Origin: Anaerobutyricum hallii DSM 3353
Lineage (GTDB): Bacteria > Bacillota > Clostridia > Lachnospirales > Lachnospiraceae
DNA length: 64,000 nucleotides
NCBI RefSeq assembly: GCF_000173975.1
Contig: NZ_ACEP01000105.1
Location: 1-64,000, forward strand
Direction: 5' to 3'
Notes under the pieces: generated by a model
Database searches by the model: none
What the model was told of the DNA's origin: nothing
What the model saw: the letters and a program-made list of their open reading frames with translations, nothing else
Shown: one piece after another, positions 35,590 through 44,783 of the stretch
Numbering within the stretch: the stretch's first letter is position 1
Layout: each line of letters starts with the position of its first letter
Position numbers and translations under genes: made by a program

Positions 35590-36326
35590 TGGAAGAGAAT
35601 AAAAACAGTGCAATCAGTGTAAGGAATGTCTGCATTGATTATAAAAGTTTAAAAACAGGCTCGATTAAACAGAACTTTTTCAAATTAAAAAAGGTAGAAC
35701 AGGAAGTTTTCCACGCAGTAAGGAATGTATCTTTTGAGGTTCCGGAAGGGCAGATTCTTGGAATTACCGGAAAGAACGGAAGTGGAAAGTCTACGATGCT
35801 TCGTGCAATCGCAGGAATTTTCTCTGCGGATAGTGGAGAGATTGATCTTCATGGACATACGATTTCATTACTTTCTATCGGTGTAGGATTTAAGAATGAA
35901 CTTTCCGGAAGAGAGAATATCATTTTATCTGGTATGCTCCTTGGATTCTCAAGAGAGTTTATTATTGAGAAGATGCCGGAGATTATTGAATTTGCCGGAA
36001 TCGGTAACTTCATTGATATGCCGGTAAAGACATATTCTAGTGGTATGTATTCTAAGCTTGCATTCTCTATCACAGCGATTCTTGAGACAGAGATTATGCT
36101 CATTGATGAGGTACTTAGTGTAGGTGACCAGAAGTTTAAGAAGAAGAGCTACAACAAGATGAAAGAGCTCATTTCTAAGAGAGACCGTACCGTAGTTATC
36201 GTATCGCACAGTATGTCTACTTTAGAGGATTTATGTGATCAGATTATCTGGATGCATGATGGGGAAATCGTAATGTACGATAAGCCGGAGATTGTATTGC
36301 CGGTTTATACGGATTTTATGAGATAA
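35589..36326 (+). CDS. ABC transporter ATP-binding protein (Wzt/TagH-like)
   Basis: The 245-residue ATPase has Walker A GITGKNGSGKSTML (about 57-70), a signature segment KTYSSGMYSKLAFS, and Walker B IMLIDEVLSVGD. The YSSGM signature and the long N-terminal region before Walker A are typical of the polysaccharide-export branch. It stops after the nucleotide-binding domain, lacking the C-terminal glycan-binding domain of long Wzt proteins, so it is more like TagH-core or O-antigen-independent exporters. Confidence 0.88.
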   Translation: MEENKNSAISVRNVCIDYKSLKTGSIKQNFFKLKKVEQEVFHAVRNVSFEVPEGQILGITGKNGSGKSTMLRAIAGIFSADSGEIDLHGHTISLLSIGVGFKNELSGRENIILSGMLLGFSREFIIEKMPEIIEFAGIGNFIDMPVKTYSSGMYSKLAFSITAILETEIMLIDEVLSVGDQKFKKKSYNKMKELISKRDRTVVIVSHSMSTLEDLCDQIIWMHDGEIVMYDKPEIVLPVYTDFMR

Positions 36327-36333
36327 TGTATAT

Positions 36334-36358
36334 CAGATGTGAGATGACTCCACATCTG
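36334..36358 (+). other. small perfect hairpin after the ABC transporter
   Basis: CAGATGTG and CACATCTG pair around a 9-base loop, 7 bases after the transporter stop. No T-run follows, so it is not a standard terminator; it may stabilise the 3' end. Confidence 0.45.
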
Positions 36359-36492
36359 CAGGTGGCGAGCAACAAATCAGTAACAGGTGAGTTCGTAATG
36401 GTTTAGAGTCAAACCAGAGAGAAATTTTATAATAAAAGAACAATAAATCTATAATAAAAAGATTTGTTATAGGATGAAATAACAGAAAAAGG

Positions 36493-36530
36493 GGAACGGT
36501 TGTTTTTTGTGGACAATCGTTCTTTTTCTT
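36493..36530 (+). terminator. intrinsic terminator upstream of the dcw cluster
   Basis: GGAACGGTTG and CAATCGTTC pair (one G-T) and are followed by TTTTTCTTT. It separates the ABC transporter from rsmH. The 330-base gap also holds a small hairpin and a family A end pair; no mraZ gene is present in it. Confidence 0.75.
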
Positions 36531-36531
36531 T

Positions 36532-36556
36532 AGAGCGTGTTTGAAAAACACGCTCT
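36532..36556. repeat. family A minimal palindrome, copy A8
   Basis: AGAGCGTGTTTGAAAAAC followed by ACGCTCT: the two inverted ends are fused with the whole interior deleted, leaving an 11-bp stem with a tiny loop immediately after the terminator T-run. Confidence 0.7.
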
Positions 36557-36656
36557 GGAAATTTGCAGATAAAACATTGAAAATAACAGCAGGTTTATAT
36601 TGCATTAGATGGCTTATTGATATAAAATAAAATTTAAATGGAACACGGAGGTAAAA

Positions 36657-37604
36657 ATGGAATTTGTTCATAAATCGATTATGCTGGAGGAAGTAATTGA
36701 GTCTCTGGCAATTAAACCGAACGGAATTTATGTAGATGGCACTTTAGGAGGTGCAGGTCATTCTTCTGAAATTGTGAAACGATTAGGAGAGGACGGAAGG
36801 CTTATTGGTATCGATCAGGATGGCGAAGCAATCGAAGCTGCGACAAAGCGTCTGAAACCGTATAAGGATAAAGTAACGATTGTAAGAAGCAATTATGCAC
36901 AGATGAAGGAAGTACTGAGAGATTTGGGAATCCCCAAGGTAGATGGAATCCTGCTTGATTTAGGAGTATCCTCTTATCAGCTTGATAATGCTGAGAGAGG
37001 CTTTACTTACCGGGAAGATGTACCTCTTGATATGCGTATGGATCAGAGACAGACAAAGACTGCGAAAGATATCGTGAATGATTATAGCGAGATGGAGCTG
37101 TATCATATTATCCGTAATTACGGGGAGGACAAGTTTGCAAAGAATATCGCAAAGCATATTGTCCAGGCAAGACAGAAGACTCCGATTGAGACAACAGGTC
37201 AGCTGATTGAGGTTATCAAGGCAGCCATCCCTAAAAAGGTGCGCGCTACAGGAGGACATCCTGCGAAGAAGACTTTTCAGGCAATCCGTATTGAGTTAAA
37301 TCATGAGCTTGATGTGCTGAAGAATAATTTAGAGGACATGATTGATCTTCTTAATGATGAGGGGAGAATCGCGATTATTACATTCCATTCTTTAGAAGAC
37401 AGAATCGTAAAGAATATTTTCCGTACCAGTGAGCGGCCATGTATTTGCCCGCCGGAATTTCCGGTTTGTGTATGTGGCAGAGTATCAAAGGGAAAGGTTA
37501 TCACAAGGAAACCAATTGTGCCTGGTAAGGAAGAGCTTGAGGAGAACAGTCGGTCTAAGAGTGCAAAGCTTCGTGTTTTTGAGAGGAGAATCACAGAAGG
37601 ATAG
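36657..37604 (+). CDS. rsmH: 16S rRNA m4C1402 methyltransferase
   Basis: The 315-residue SAM enzyme (formerly MraW) starts with the family pattern [14 protein letters not shown] and has GGAGHS (SAM loop, about 32-37), [10 protein letters not shown], and [10 protein letters not shown]. It methylates C1402 in the P site of 16S rRNA. It is the first gene of the dcw cluster here. Confidence 0.96.
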   Translation: MEFVHKSIMLEEVIESLAIKPNGIYVDGTLGGAGHSSEIVKRLGEDGRLIGIDQDGEAIEAATKRLKPYKDKVTIVRSNYAQMKEVLRDLGIPKVDGILLDLGVSSYQLDNAERGFTYREDVPLDMRMDQRQTKTAKDIVNDYSEMELYHIIRNYGEDKFAKNIAKHIVQARQKTPIETTGQLIEVIKAAIPKKVRATGGHPAKKTFQAIRIELNHELDVLKNNLEDMIDLLNDEGRIAIITFHSLEDRIVKNIFRTSERPCICPPEFPVCVCGRVSKGKVITRKPIVPGKEELEENSRSKSAKLRVFERRITEG

Positions 37605-37632
37605 AGACATTTTATCGTGTTGGAGGTAGAAT

Positions 37633-38154
37633 ATGGCACTTCGTAATACATCAGAACGTTATGAATACATTTATGGAAGCAACGTCAGAAAGTTAGAAAC
37701 AGATATGGCAGGGAAGCAGACAGCAAAGGCAGTTCCTGCAAAGAAGAATGTGAGAAGACCCGAACAAAGAAGAACGGGGAATAAAGCAGCAGATTCAGAA
37801 GCAGCGGCAGCTATTCAGAAGAATGCGGCGAAGTTTCTTGCATTTGACTGGAAGTATACGCTGGTAGCATTGATTGCGGTAATCATATGTTCTGCAGCAG
37901 CAATGTTTTATCTTCATGCGAATGCACAGCTTAATGTGATGGAGAAACAGATTTCTGACCTTAAAACTGAAAAGACAAGTTTAGAAAGTAAACAGAGTGC
38001 GATTCAGGCTGAAATTGATAAATCAATCAATCTGGATCAGATTAAAGATTATGCCGAGAAGAAGTTACATATGATTTATCCGAAGGATTCCGATGTCCTT
38101 TTGTATCAGAGGGATTCTGACGATTATTTCCGGCAATATGAAAGTGTAGATTAA
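37633..38154 (+). CDS. FtsL-like septum protein
   Basis: The 173-residue bitopic protein has a basic N-terminal cytoplasmic region (about 1-73), one membrane helix (about 77-96, LVALIAVIICSAAAMFYL) and an extracellular coiled coil (about 97-140). Position between rsmH and the class B penicillin-binding protein is that of ftsL. It likely joins DivIB/FtsQ and DivIC to activate septal wall synthesis. Sequence identity of FtsL homologues is low, so the call rests on topology and place. Confidence 0.82.
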   Translation: MALRNTSERYEYIYGSNVRKLETDMAGKQTAKAVPAKKNVRRPEQRRTGNKAADSEAAAAIQKNAAKFLAFDWKYTLVALIAVIICSAAAMFYLHANAQLNVMEKQISDLKTEKTSLESKQSAIQAEIDKSINLDQIKDYAEKKLHMIYPKDSDVLLYQRDSDDYFRQYESVD

Positions 38155-38181
38155 AGCAGATAAAGAACAGGTGGTAGTAAA

Positions 38182-40287
38182 GTGGCGAAGAAGAAAAAAG
38201 CAGACAGACGACTTACCACCCCAATGAAAGGGAAGCTGATATTGGTATTTGGAGGTATCATCTTCCTCTTTTTGATTTTGGTGGTGAAATTATGCTATGT
38301 GACAGCAACAAAGGGAAAAGAATATGAGACAGCAGTTCTAAGTCAGCAAAAACATGACAGTACAATTCTGCCGTTTGAGAGAGGCAAGATTTATGACAGG
38401 AATGGAAATATCCTGGCTACCAATGAGAAGATTTATACACTCATACTGGAACCGCAGAATATTTTGCTTCAAGATAAAAAATATGAAGAAGCGACCATTA
38501 ATGCGCTTCATGAGTATTTTGGATTTAGTAAGAGTAAATTAAAGAAGACGATTGAGGATAATCCATACTCTTATTATGAAGTATATAAAAAGAATATGAC
38601 ATATGACGAAGTGGAGAAGTTTCAGAAGTTCTTAGACTTAGCGGATGCTTCTATGAAAGGAGTCTCAAAAGCAAAGAAAGCAAAGATAGAAAGTGCCAAG
38701 ATGGTAAAGGGAGTTTCTTTTGAGGAAGACTATAAGAGAGTTTATCCGTATAATTCCCTTGCCTGCCGTGTTCTTGGGTATACATCTTCAGGTAATGTTG
38801 GTAACTGGGGAATCGAACAATATTATAATAGTCAGTTAAACGGAGTGAACGGTCGTGCATACTATTATTTTAATGAGGAGCTTGACCAGGAGCAGTCTGT
38901 AAAAGAACCTAAGAATGGAAATTCTGTTGTCAGCACGATTGATATGCAGATTCAGAAGATTATTGAGCAGAAGTTAAAAGATTTTGATGATAAGATTGGA
39001 AGTAAGGTTACGAATATTCTTGTCATGAATCCGCAGAATGGAGAAATTCTCGGAATGACAAGTTCTTATCCATATAATCTGAATAAGCCGATGGATGAGA
39101 AAAGTCTTTTATCTCTTTATTCTCAAAGTGATATTGATAAGATGAAAGCTTACACAAAGCAGAAGCAGGCTGAGGAAACTACGGATAGTGAAGATGCTTC
39201 TGAGGATTCCCAAGATAGCACAAAAAAGAAAACAGATGACCAGAAAACAATCTATGATGCGTTTAATGAATTATGGAGAAACTCCATTATAAGTGATACA
39301 AATGAACCGGGATCTACCTATAAGCCATTTACCGTGGCAACAGGACTTGAGAGTGGAGCACTTACTGGCAATGAGAATTATTTTTGTACAGGTTCTCTTA
39401 TGGTAGGAAAGCGTAACATCGGATGTTCCCATGTCCATGGAAACATTACATTAAAAGATGCGGTGGCAAAATCTTGTAATGTAGCAATGATGAACATTGG
39501 ATTTAAAGAAGGCGCAGATACTTTTTATAAATATCAGAATATTTTCGGATTTGGACGAAGCACTGGAATCGACCTTCCAGGTGAGACAGATACAAAGAGT
39601 CTTGTATACAATGCATCGAATTATTCCAATAGTGTAACTTTAGCAACGAATGCTTTTGGTCAGAACTTTAACTGTACGATGATGCAGATGGCAGCAGGAT
39701 TTTGTTCTCTTATTAATGGCGGCAATTATTATCGTCCGCATATTGTAAAGCAGATTCAGAGTGATAATGGGGCTGTAGTAAAAGATATCGGGAAAGAAGT
39801 GTTAAGAAAGACCATTTCCGAAGAAACTTCAGCGACAATCCGTTCTTATATGCAGCAGACAGTGGAGTCTGGAACAGGAACAAAAGCACAGATTGAAGGC
39901 TATAGTATTGGTGGTAAAACGGGTACTGCCGAAAAAATTCCAAGAAATAAAAAGGATTATTATATTTCCTTTATTGGATTTACCCCAGTAGAAAGCCCGC
40001 AGCTCTTAATCTATGTAACGATTGATGAGCCAAATGTTTCATTCCAGGCAAATGCCGGACTGGCAGTAGAGTTAGAAAAAGCCTGCATGGAAGAAATCGT
40101 GGATGTGCTGGGCATAAAGCCGGAAACAACAGATACATCTAATACAGATAATGCCAGCACTGAACAGAAGGACGATACGACCAGTGCTACAACAGAAGCC
40201 AGCAGCAATACGACAAAAAATAAAAAGAACACAAGCAGCAGCACGACAAAAAGTAAAAAGAATACGAAGGATGCAGCGAATCAGTAA
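38182..40287 (+). CDS. class B penicillin-binding protein (FtsI/SpoVD type)
   Basis: The 701-residue peptidoglycan transpeptidase has a short cytoplasmic tail, a membrane helix (about 15-37), the pedestal domain and the transpeptidase domain. All three active-site motifs are intact: STYK (in EPGSTYKPF), SCN (in KSCNVAMM) and KTG (in GGKTGTAEK). A Ser/Thr/Lys/Asn-rich low-complexity tail replaces a PASTA domain. The start is GTG after AGGTGG. It is the first of two tandem class B enzymes; one is expected to be septal, the other possibly sporulation-linked. Confidence 0.9.
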   Translation: MAKKKKADRRLTTPMKGKLILVFGGIIFLFLILVVKLCYVTATKGKEYETAVLSQQKHDSTILPFERGKIYDRNGNILATNEKIYTLILEPQNILLQDKKYEEATINALHEYFGFSKSKLKKTIEDNPYSYYEVYKKNMTYDEVEKFQKFLDLADASMKGVSKAKKAKIESAKMVKGVSFEEDYKRVYPYNSLACRVLGYTSSGNVGNWGIEQYYNSQLNGVNGRAYYYFNEELDQEQSVKEPKNGNSVVSTIDMQIQKIIEQKLKDFDDKIGSKVTNILVMNPQNGEILGMTSSYPYNLNKPMDEKSLLSLYSQSDIDKMKAYTKQKQAEETTDSEDASEDSQDSTKKKTDDQKTIYDAFNELWRNSIISDTNEPGSTYKPFTVATGLESGALTGNENYFCTGSLMVGKRNIGCSHVHGNITLKDAVAKSCNVAMMNIGFKEGADTFYKYQNIFGFGRSTGIDLPGETDTKSLVYNASNYSNSVTLATNAFGQNFNCTMMQMAAGFCSLINGGNYYRPHIVKQIQSDNGAVVKDIGKEVLRKTISEETSATIRSYMQQTVESGTGTKAQIEGYSIGGKTGTAEKIPRNKKDYYISFIGFTPVESPQLLIYVTIDEPNVSFQANAGLAVELEKACMEEIVDVLGIKPETTDTSNTDNASTEQKDDTTSATTEASSNTTKNKKNTSSSTTKSKKNTKDAANQ

Positions 40288-40297
40288 CAGCGAATTT

Positions 40298-40318
40298 AGA
40301 GCGTGTTTGAAAAATCAT
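40298..40318. repeat. family A solo left end, copy A9
   Basis: AGAGCGTGTTTGAAAAATCA sits 10 bases after the stop of the first penicillin-binding protein with no matching right end nearby. Confidence 0.6.
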
Positions 40319-40380
40319 GATGGCATGTTAGTAATAAGACCAGAATTTCTGCGTATACTTCTATTAAAACATTTTGCAGG

Positions 40381-42099
40381 GTGAGAGCGATAAAGGTTCA
40401 TACATTTCAAAAAGAGAAGTATACCCTTGTATTTGGAGCATTTATTTTAGGATTTACTCTGCTTGCAGGAAGACTGTGCTATCTTATGATTTTTCGTTCC
40501 GAAGAATTAAGCAAAAAAGCATTAAATATCGAACAGAGGGAGAGGACGATCAAGGCTGCCAGAGGGAAAATCTATGACAGAAATGGTATTGTGCTGGCAG
40601 ACAATCAGGCAGTTTGTTCCGTTTCTGTGATCTATTATCAGATAAAAGAATCACAAAAGGTAATAAAACTACTGTCGCAAAAGCTTGCTCTTTCGGAAGA
40701 GGAAGTAAAAAAGAAGGTAGAAAAGGTATCTTCGAGAGAAAAAATAAAGAGTAATGTGCCAAAGAGTGTGGCAGATGAGATAAGGGAAGCTGGTCTTGAC
40801 GGAGTAAAGGTAGATGAAGATTATAAAAGATACTATCCGTTTGGAACATTGGCATCAAAAGTATTAGGGTTTGCCGGTGCAGATAATCAGGGAATTTTAG
40901 GAATAGAATCCCGTTATGATGATGTGCTGAAGGGAACAGATGGAAAGATTTTGACCCTTACAGATTATCAGGGAATCGAGATTGAAAATGCGGCAGAAAC
41001 CCGGGTGGAGCCGGTAAATGGCAATGATCTGTATCTTTCTGTTGACTATAATGTGCAATGTTATGTACAGCAGGCAGCCGAGAAAGTTCTTAAGGTTAAG
41101 AAAGCAAAACGGGTTTCTGTTATTTTAATGAATCCGCAAAATGGAGAGATTTATGCTTTGGTAAGCCTTCCAGAATATGATTTAAATGAGCCATTTGTTT
41201 TGACAAAAGCATATGAGGCCGAAGGAAAGAATCAGAATGATAAGCTAAATGATATGTGGAGAAATCCTGTGATCAGTGACTCCTATGAACCGGGCTCCAC
41301 ATTTAAGATTATCACGGCAACGGCCGCTTTAGAAGAAAGAAAAGTAACGTTGCAGGATTCTTTTTTCTGTCCGGGATTTAAAATCGTAGAAGATAGAAAG
41401 ATACGCTGTCATAAAACACAGGGACATGGCTCAGAAACTTTTAAGCAGGGAGTTATGAACTCCTGCAACCCGGTTTTCATGGAAATTGGGGCAAGGGTCG
41501 GGGCAAAAGATATGCTTCGCTATTACCACAAGCTTGGACTTTACGAAAGAACAGGAGTGGATCTTCCAGGAGAGGCAAATTCCATTATGCATAAGCTTGA
41601 TAAGATTGGTGCAGTAGAACTGGCTACAATGTCTTTTGGGCAGTCGATACAGATTACACCACTACAGCTTATGCGGGCGGTCAGCGCAGGAATTAATGAT
41701 GGAAGACTTGTAACACCGCATTTTGCTTTAGAGAAGAAAAATCCTGTAACAAAAGAGATTACAGAGTATGAATATAAAGAAAAGGCGGGAGCTGTTTCAA
41801 AGGAAACATCGCAGACATTAAGGGAAGTATTAGAAGCAGTGGTGGCAGAAGGAACAGGAAAGAACGGACAGGTGGAAGGATACCGGGTAGGAGGAAAGAC
41901 GGCAACAAGTGAGAAGCTTCCAAGAAGAAGTGGCAAATATATTTCCTCTTTTCTTGGATTTGCACCGGCGAATCATCCCCAAATTTTAGGTCTTGTACTG
42001 ATTGACGAGCCGCAGGGAACTTACTATGGGGGTGTGATCGCAGCACCGGTTATGGCAGAAATTTTTCAAAATGTCCTGCCATATCTTGATAATCTGTGA
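40381..42099 (+). CDS. second class B penicillin-binding protein, KTA variant
   Basis: The 572-residue protein has a membrane helix (about 13-33), pedestal and transpeptidase domains. The nucleophile motif STFK (EPGSTFKII) and SCN (NSCNPVFM) are present, but the third motif reads Lys-Thr-Ala (GGKTATSEK) rather than Lys-Thr-Gly. The start is GTG at 40381 with a weak GCAGG site. It lacks PASTA repeats. Tandem with the first enzyme, it is probably a SpoVD/FtsI paralogue; which one serves vegetative division is not clear. Confidence 0.88.
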   Translation: MRAIKVHTFQKEKYTLVFGAFILGFTLLAGRLCYLMIFRSEELSKKALNIEQRERTIKAARGKIYDRNGIVLADNQAVCSVSVIYYQIKESQKVIKLLSQKLALSEEEVKKKVEKVSSREKIKSNVPKSVADEIREAGLDGVKVDEDYKRYYPFGTLASKVLGFAGADNQGILGIESRYDDVLKGTDGKILTLTDYQGIEIENAAETRVEPVNGNDLYLSVDYNVQCYVQQAAEKVLKVKKAKRVSVILMNPQNGEIYALVSLPEYDLNEPFVLTKAYEAEGKNQNDKLNDMWRNPVISDSYEPGSTFKIITATAALEERKVTLQDSFFCPGFKIVEDRKIRCHKTQGHGSETFKQGVMNSCNPVFMEIGARVGAKDMLRYYHKLGLYERTGVDLPGEANSIMHKLDKIGAVELATMSFGQSIQITPLQLMRAVSAGINDGRLVTPHFALEKKNPVTKEITEYEYKEKAGAVSKETSQTLREVLEAVVAEGTGKNGQVEGYRVGGKTATSEKLPRRSGKYISSFLGFAPANHPQILGLVLIDEPQGTYYGGVIAAPVMAEIFQNVLPYLDNL

Positions 42100-42161
42100 A
42101 AAGAGGATTATACTGTGTAAGAATGTCTTAAATTACAAAGAGATAAAATGGAGGTTAGATT

Positions 42162-43115
42162 ATGGATCATTCAATTGCAATACCAGCATTAGTTGCATTT
42201 TTTATTACATTAATATTAGGGCCGGGGCTGATCAGTTTCTTACATAAGCTGAAATTTGGCCAGTTTATCAGAGAAGAGGGACCGGAATCTCATCTGAAAA
42301 AGTCAGGAACACCAACAATGGGTGGAATCTTATTCTTAGTGGGAATCTTAGTCGGAAGTGCGTTCTATATTTCTGATTACAAAAAGATTATCCCAATTCT
42401 TTTCGTCACACTGGGATTTGGATTAATTGGTTTTCTTGATGACTATATCAAGGTTGTTATGAAGCGGAATCTTGGATTGACACCAGCACAGAAGATGCTT
42501 GGACAGATTGTTATTACAGCCGTATTTGCCTTTTACATGGTGAATCATTCCGGACTTGGAACAGATGTAATTATTCCATTTTCTGGAGGAAAGGAATGGC
42601 ATCTTGGAATCTTATATATTCCAATTTTATTTGTTGTTGTACTTGGAACAGTTAATGGTGCGAACTTTACAGATGGTCTGGATGGTCTCGCAGCAAGCGT
42701 AACCACATTAATTGCAGTATTTTTAACAGTGATCGCTGTTGGAACAAACGCGGGAATCCATCCTGTAATTTGTGCGGTAATTGGTGCCTTACTTGGATTC
42801 TTATGCTTTAACACACATCCAGCCAAGGTATTTATGGGAGATACAGGTTCTCTCGCATTAGGTGGATTTGTCGTATCTGCAGCATATATGTTAAAGATTC
42901 CTCTGTTTATACCAATCGTTGCATTTATCTACTTCATTGAGGTACTTTCTGTTATCATTCAGGTAACATACTATAAAAAGACAAAGAAGCGTATTTTCAA
43001 AATGGCACCAATTCACCACCATTTTGAGTTATCAGGATGGCCGGAGACAAAGGTAGTTTCTATCTTTTCTATTGTAACGGCTGTTTTATGTCTGATTGGT
43101 ATGCTTGCTTACTAG
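42162..43115 (+). CDS. mraY: phospho-MurNAc-pentapeptide transferase
   Basis: The 317-residue membrane enzyme makes lipid I from UDP-MurNAc-pentapeptide and undecaprenyl phosphate. About ten helices are visible, with KKSGTPTMGG, FLDDYIK (catalytic Asp pair), NFTDGLDGLA and APIHHHFE. The TAG stop borrows its AG from the first bases of family A copy A10, so the last residue or residues may reflect the insertion. Confidence 0.96.
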   Translation: MDHSIAIPALVAFFITLILGPGLISFLHKLKFGQFIREEGPESHLKKSGTPTMGGILFLVGILVGSAFYISDYKKIIPILFVTLGFGLIGFLDDYIKVVMKRNLGLTPAQKMLGQIVITAVFAFYMVNHSGLGTDVIIPFSGGKEWHLGILYIPILFVVVLGTVNGANFTDGLDGLAASVTTLIAVFLTVIAVGTNAGIHPVICAVIGALLGFLCFNTHPAKVFMGDTGSLALGGFVVSAAYMLKIPLFIPIVAFIYFIEVLSVIIQVTYYKKTKKRIFKMAPIHHHFELSGWPETKVVSIFSIVTAVLCLIGMLAY

Positions 43116-43281
43116 AGAGTGTTTGAAAAATCATTTCTGCAATCTGCACGCCCCAATTTGCGGTATATTTTGCCTTCATTCAGTTGACGTAGCCCGAGCT
43201 CGCTACGCCGTCCTCATTCGGGTAAAATCTTCCACAAATTGTAACACACATCTTGCAGAAAGCATTTTTCAAACACGCTCT
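43114..43281. mobile_element. family A MITE-like palindromic element, copy A10
   Basis: The near-full copy of 168 bp between mraY and murD runs from AGAGAGTGTTTGAAAAAT to TTTTTCAAACACGCTCT. The central palindrome is extended to GTAGCCCGAGCTCGCTACG compared with A1 and A2. It interrupts the dcw cluster, and its first two bases complete the mraY stop codon. The rest of the 301-base gap is AT-rich leader without another feature. Confidence 0.8.
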
Positions 43282-43416
43282 AAAACACATGGTTTAGAGC
43301 TATAAAAAGATACTTATAGAATTAAAGAGAAATATTATAAAATATAAACACTAAAATATAAAGATCAACCACATTTGTGGAGTTTTTATTTAAAGATACG
43401 AAACTTGGAGGTTAAC

Positions 43417-44778
43417 ATGGATTTAAAGAGTGAAAAGATACTGATTGCCGGAGCCGGAATCAGTGGAATTGGTGCAGCAGCTTTATTAGGAAAAGCAGGA
43501 ATTGCAGCAGCAATATACGATGGGAATGAAGAACTTGATAAGGAGGCAGTAGCTGCAAAGCTTCCAGAAGGAATGGAAATTTCTTTTGAGTTAGGAGAAT
43601 TTAAAGAGGAATTAGCAGATAAATACGATATGCTGATTTTAAGCCCTGGAATTTCAATTCATAAACCGGTAGCAAAAGCTTTCTATGACAGAAAGAAGCC
43701 AGTGTGGGGCGAGATTGAACTTGCAGCGCATTTTGCAAAGGGTAAGATTGCCGCTATTACAGGAACAAATGGAAAGACAACAACTACTGCATTAGTGGGA
43801 AGTATTTTACGCGAATACTATAAGTCTGTATTTGTAGTAGGTAACATCGGAATTCCATTTACTTCCGTCGCATTAGATACAACAGAAGATTCTGTGATCG
43901 CAGCAGAAATCAGCAGTTTCCAGTTAGAGACAACGATTGATTTCCAGCCAGAAGTAAGTGCAGTATTAAATGTAACTCCAGACCATTTAGATCGACATGG
44001 TACGATGGAAGTATATGCAGATACTAAGTTCTCCATTTCTAAAAAGCAGAATAAAGAGCAGGTTATCGTATTAAATTATGATGATCCAATCACGAGAGAG
44101 ATGGCTAAAAAAGCAACAGCGAGACCTGTCATGTTCAGTCGTTTAGAAGAACTTGATGAGGGAATTGTATTAAGAGGAGATACTTTTATCATTAAAGAAG
44201 ATGGAAAGGAGCTTCCTGTATGTACAACTTCTGAGATAAAATTACTCGGTTCTCATAATCATGAAAATATTCTGGCAGCTATCGGCATAACATATTATAT
44301 GGGAGTACCTGTAGAACAGATCAGGGATGCTGTTATGAAGTTTACTGCTGTAGAGCACCGTATTGAATATGTGGATACGGTAGATGGTGTAGATTATTAT
44401 AACGATTCTAAGGGAACGAACCCGGATGCGGCAATCAAGGGAATCTCAGCTATGACAAAGCCTACGATTTTACTAGGCGGCGGATATGATAAGAAGTCTA
44501 CTTATGATGAGTGGATCGATGCATTCCATGGTAAAGTACGTTATCTTATTGTTATGGGTGCAACGGCACAGGCAATTGCAGACACGGCAAAGAATCACGG
44601 TTTCCATAACGTCATTTTTGCAGATACTTTTGAGGAAGCAATGAACATTGCAAAAGAGAAGGCAAGACCGGGAGATGCTGTTTTACTTTCACCGGCATGT
44701 GCAAGCTGGGGCATGTTCAAAAATTATGAAGTTCGAGGCAAGGTATTTAAAGAAATCGTCCGAAAGTTTAAGGGGTGA
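43417..44778 (+). CDS. murD: UDP-MurNAc-L-alanine:D-glutamate ligase
   Basis: The 453-residue Mur ligase adds D-glutamate in the second step of stem-peptide synthesis. It has an N-terminal UDP-binding fold (AGAGISGIGAA), ATP loop TGTNGKTTTTA (about 115-125), and the NDSKGTNPDA segment. The ATG at 43417 follows GGAGG; an upstream in-frame ATG has no ribosome site. The following ftsW start overlaps or closely follows its stop. Confidence 0.95.
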   Translation: MDLKSEKILIAGAGISGIGAAALLGKAGIAAAIYDGNEELDKEAVAAKLPEGMEISFELGEFKEELADKYDMLILSPGISIHKPVAKAFYDRKKPVWGEIELAAHFAKGKIAAITGTNGKTTTTALVGSILREYYKSVFVVGNIGIPFTSVALDTTEDSVIAAEISSFQLETTIDFQPEVSAVLNVTPDHLDRHGTMEVYADTKFSISKKQNKEQVIVLNYDDPITREMAKKATARPVMFSRLEELDEGIVLRGDTFIIKEDGKELPVCTTSEIKLLGSHNHENILAAIGITYYMGVPVEQIRDAVMKFTAVEHRIEYVDTVDGVDYYNDSKGTNPDAAIKGISAMTKPTILLGGGYDKKSTYDEWIDAFHGKVRYLIVMGATAQAIADTAKNHGFHNVIFADTFEEAMNIAKEKARPGDAVLLSPACASWGMFKNYEVRGKVFKEIVRKFKG

Positions 44779-44783
44779 ATGCT

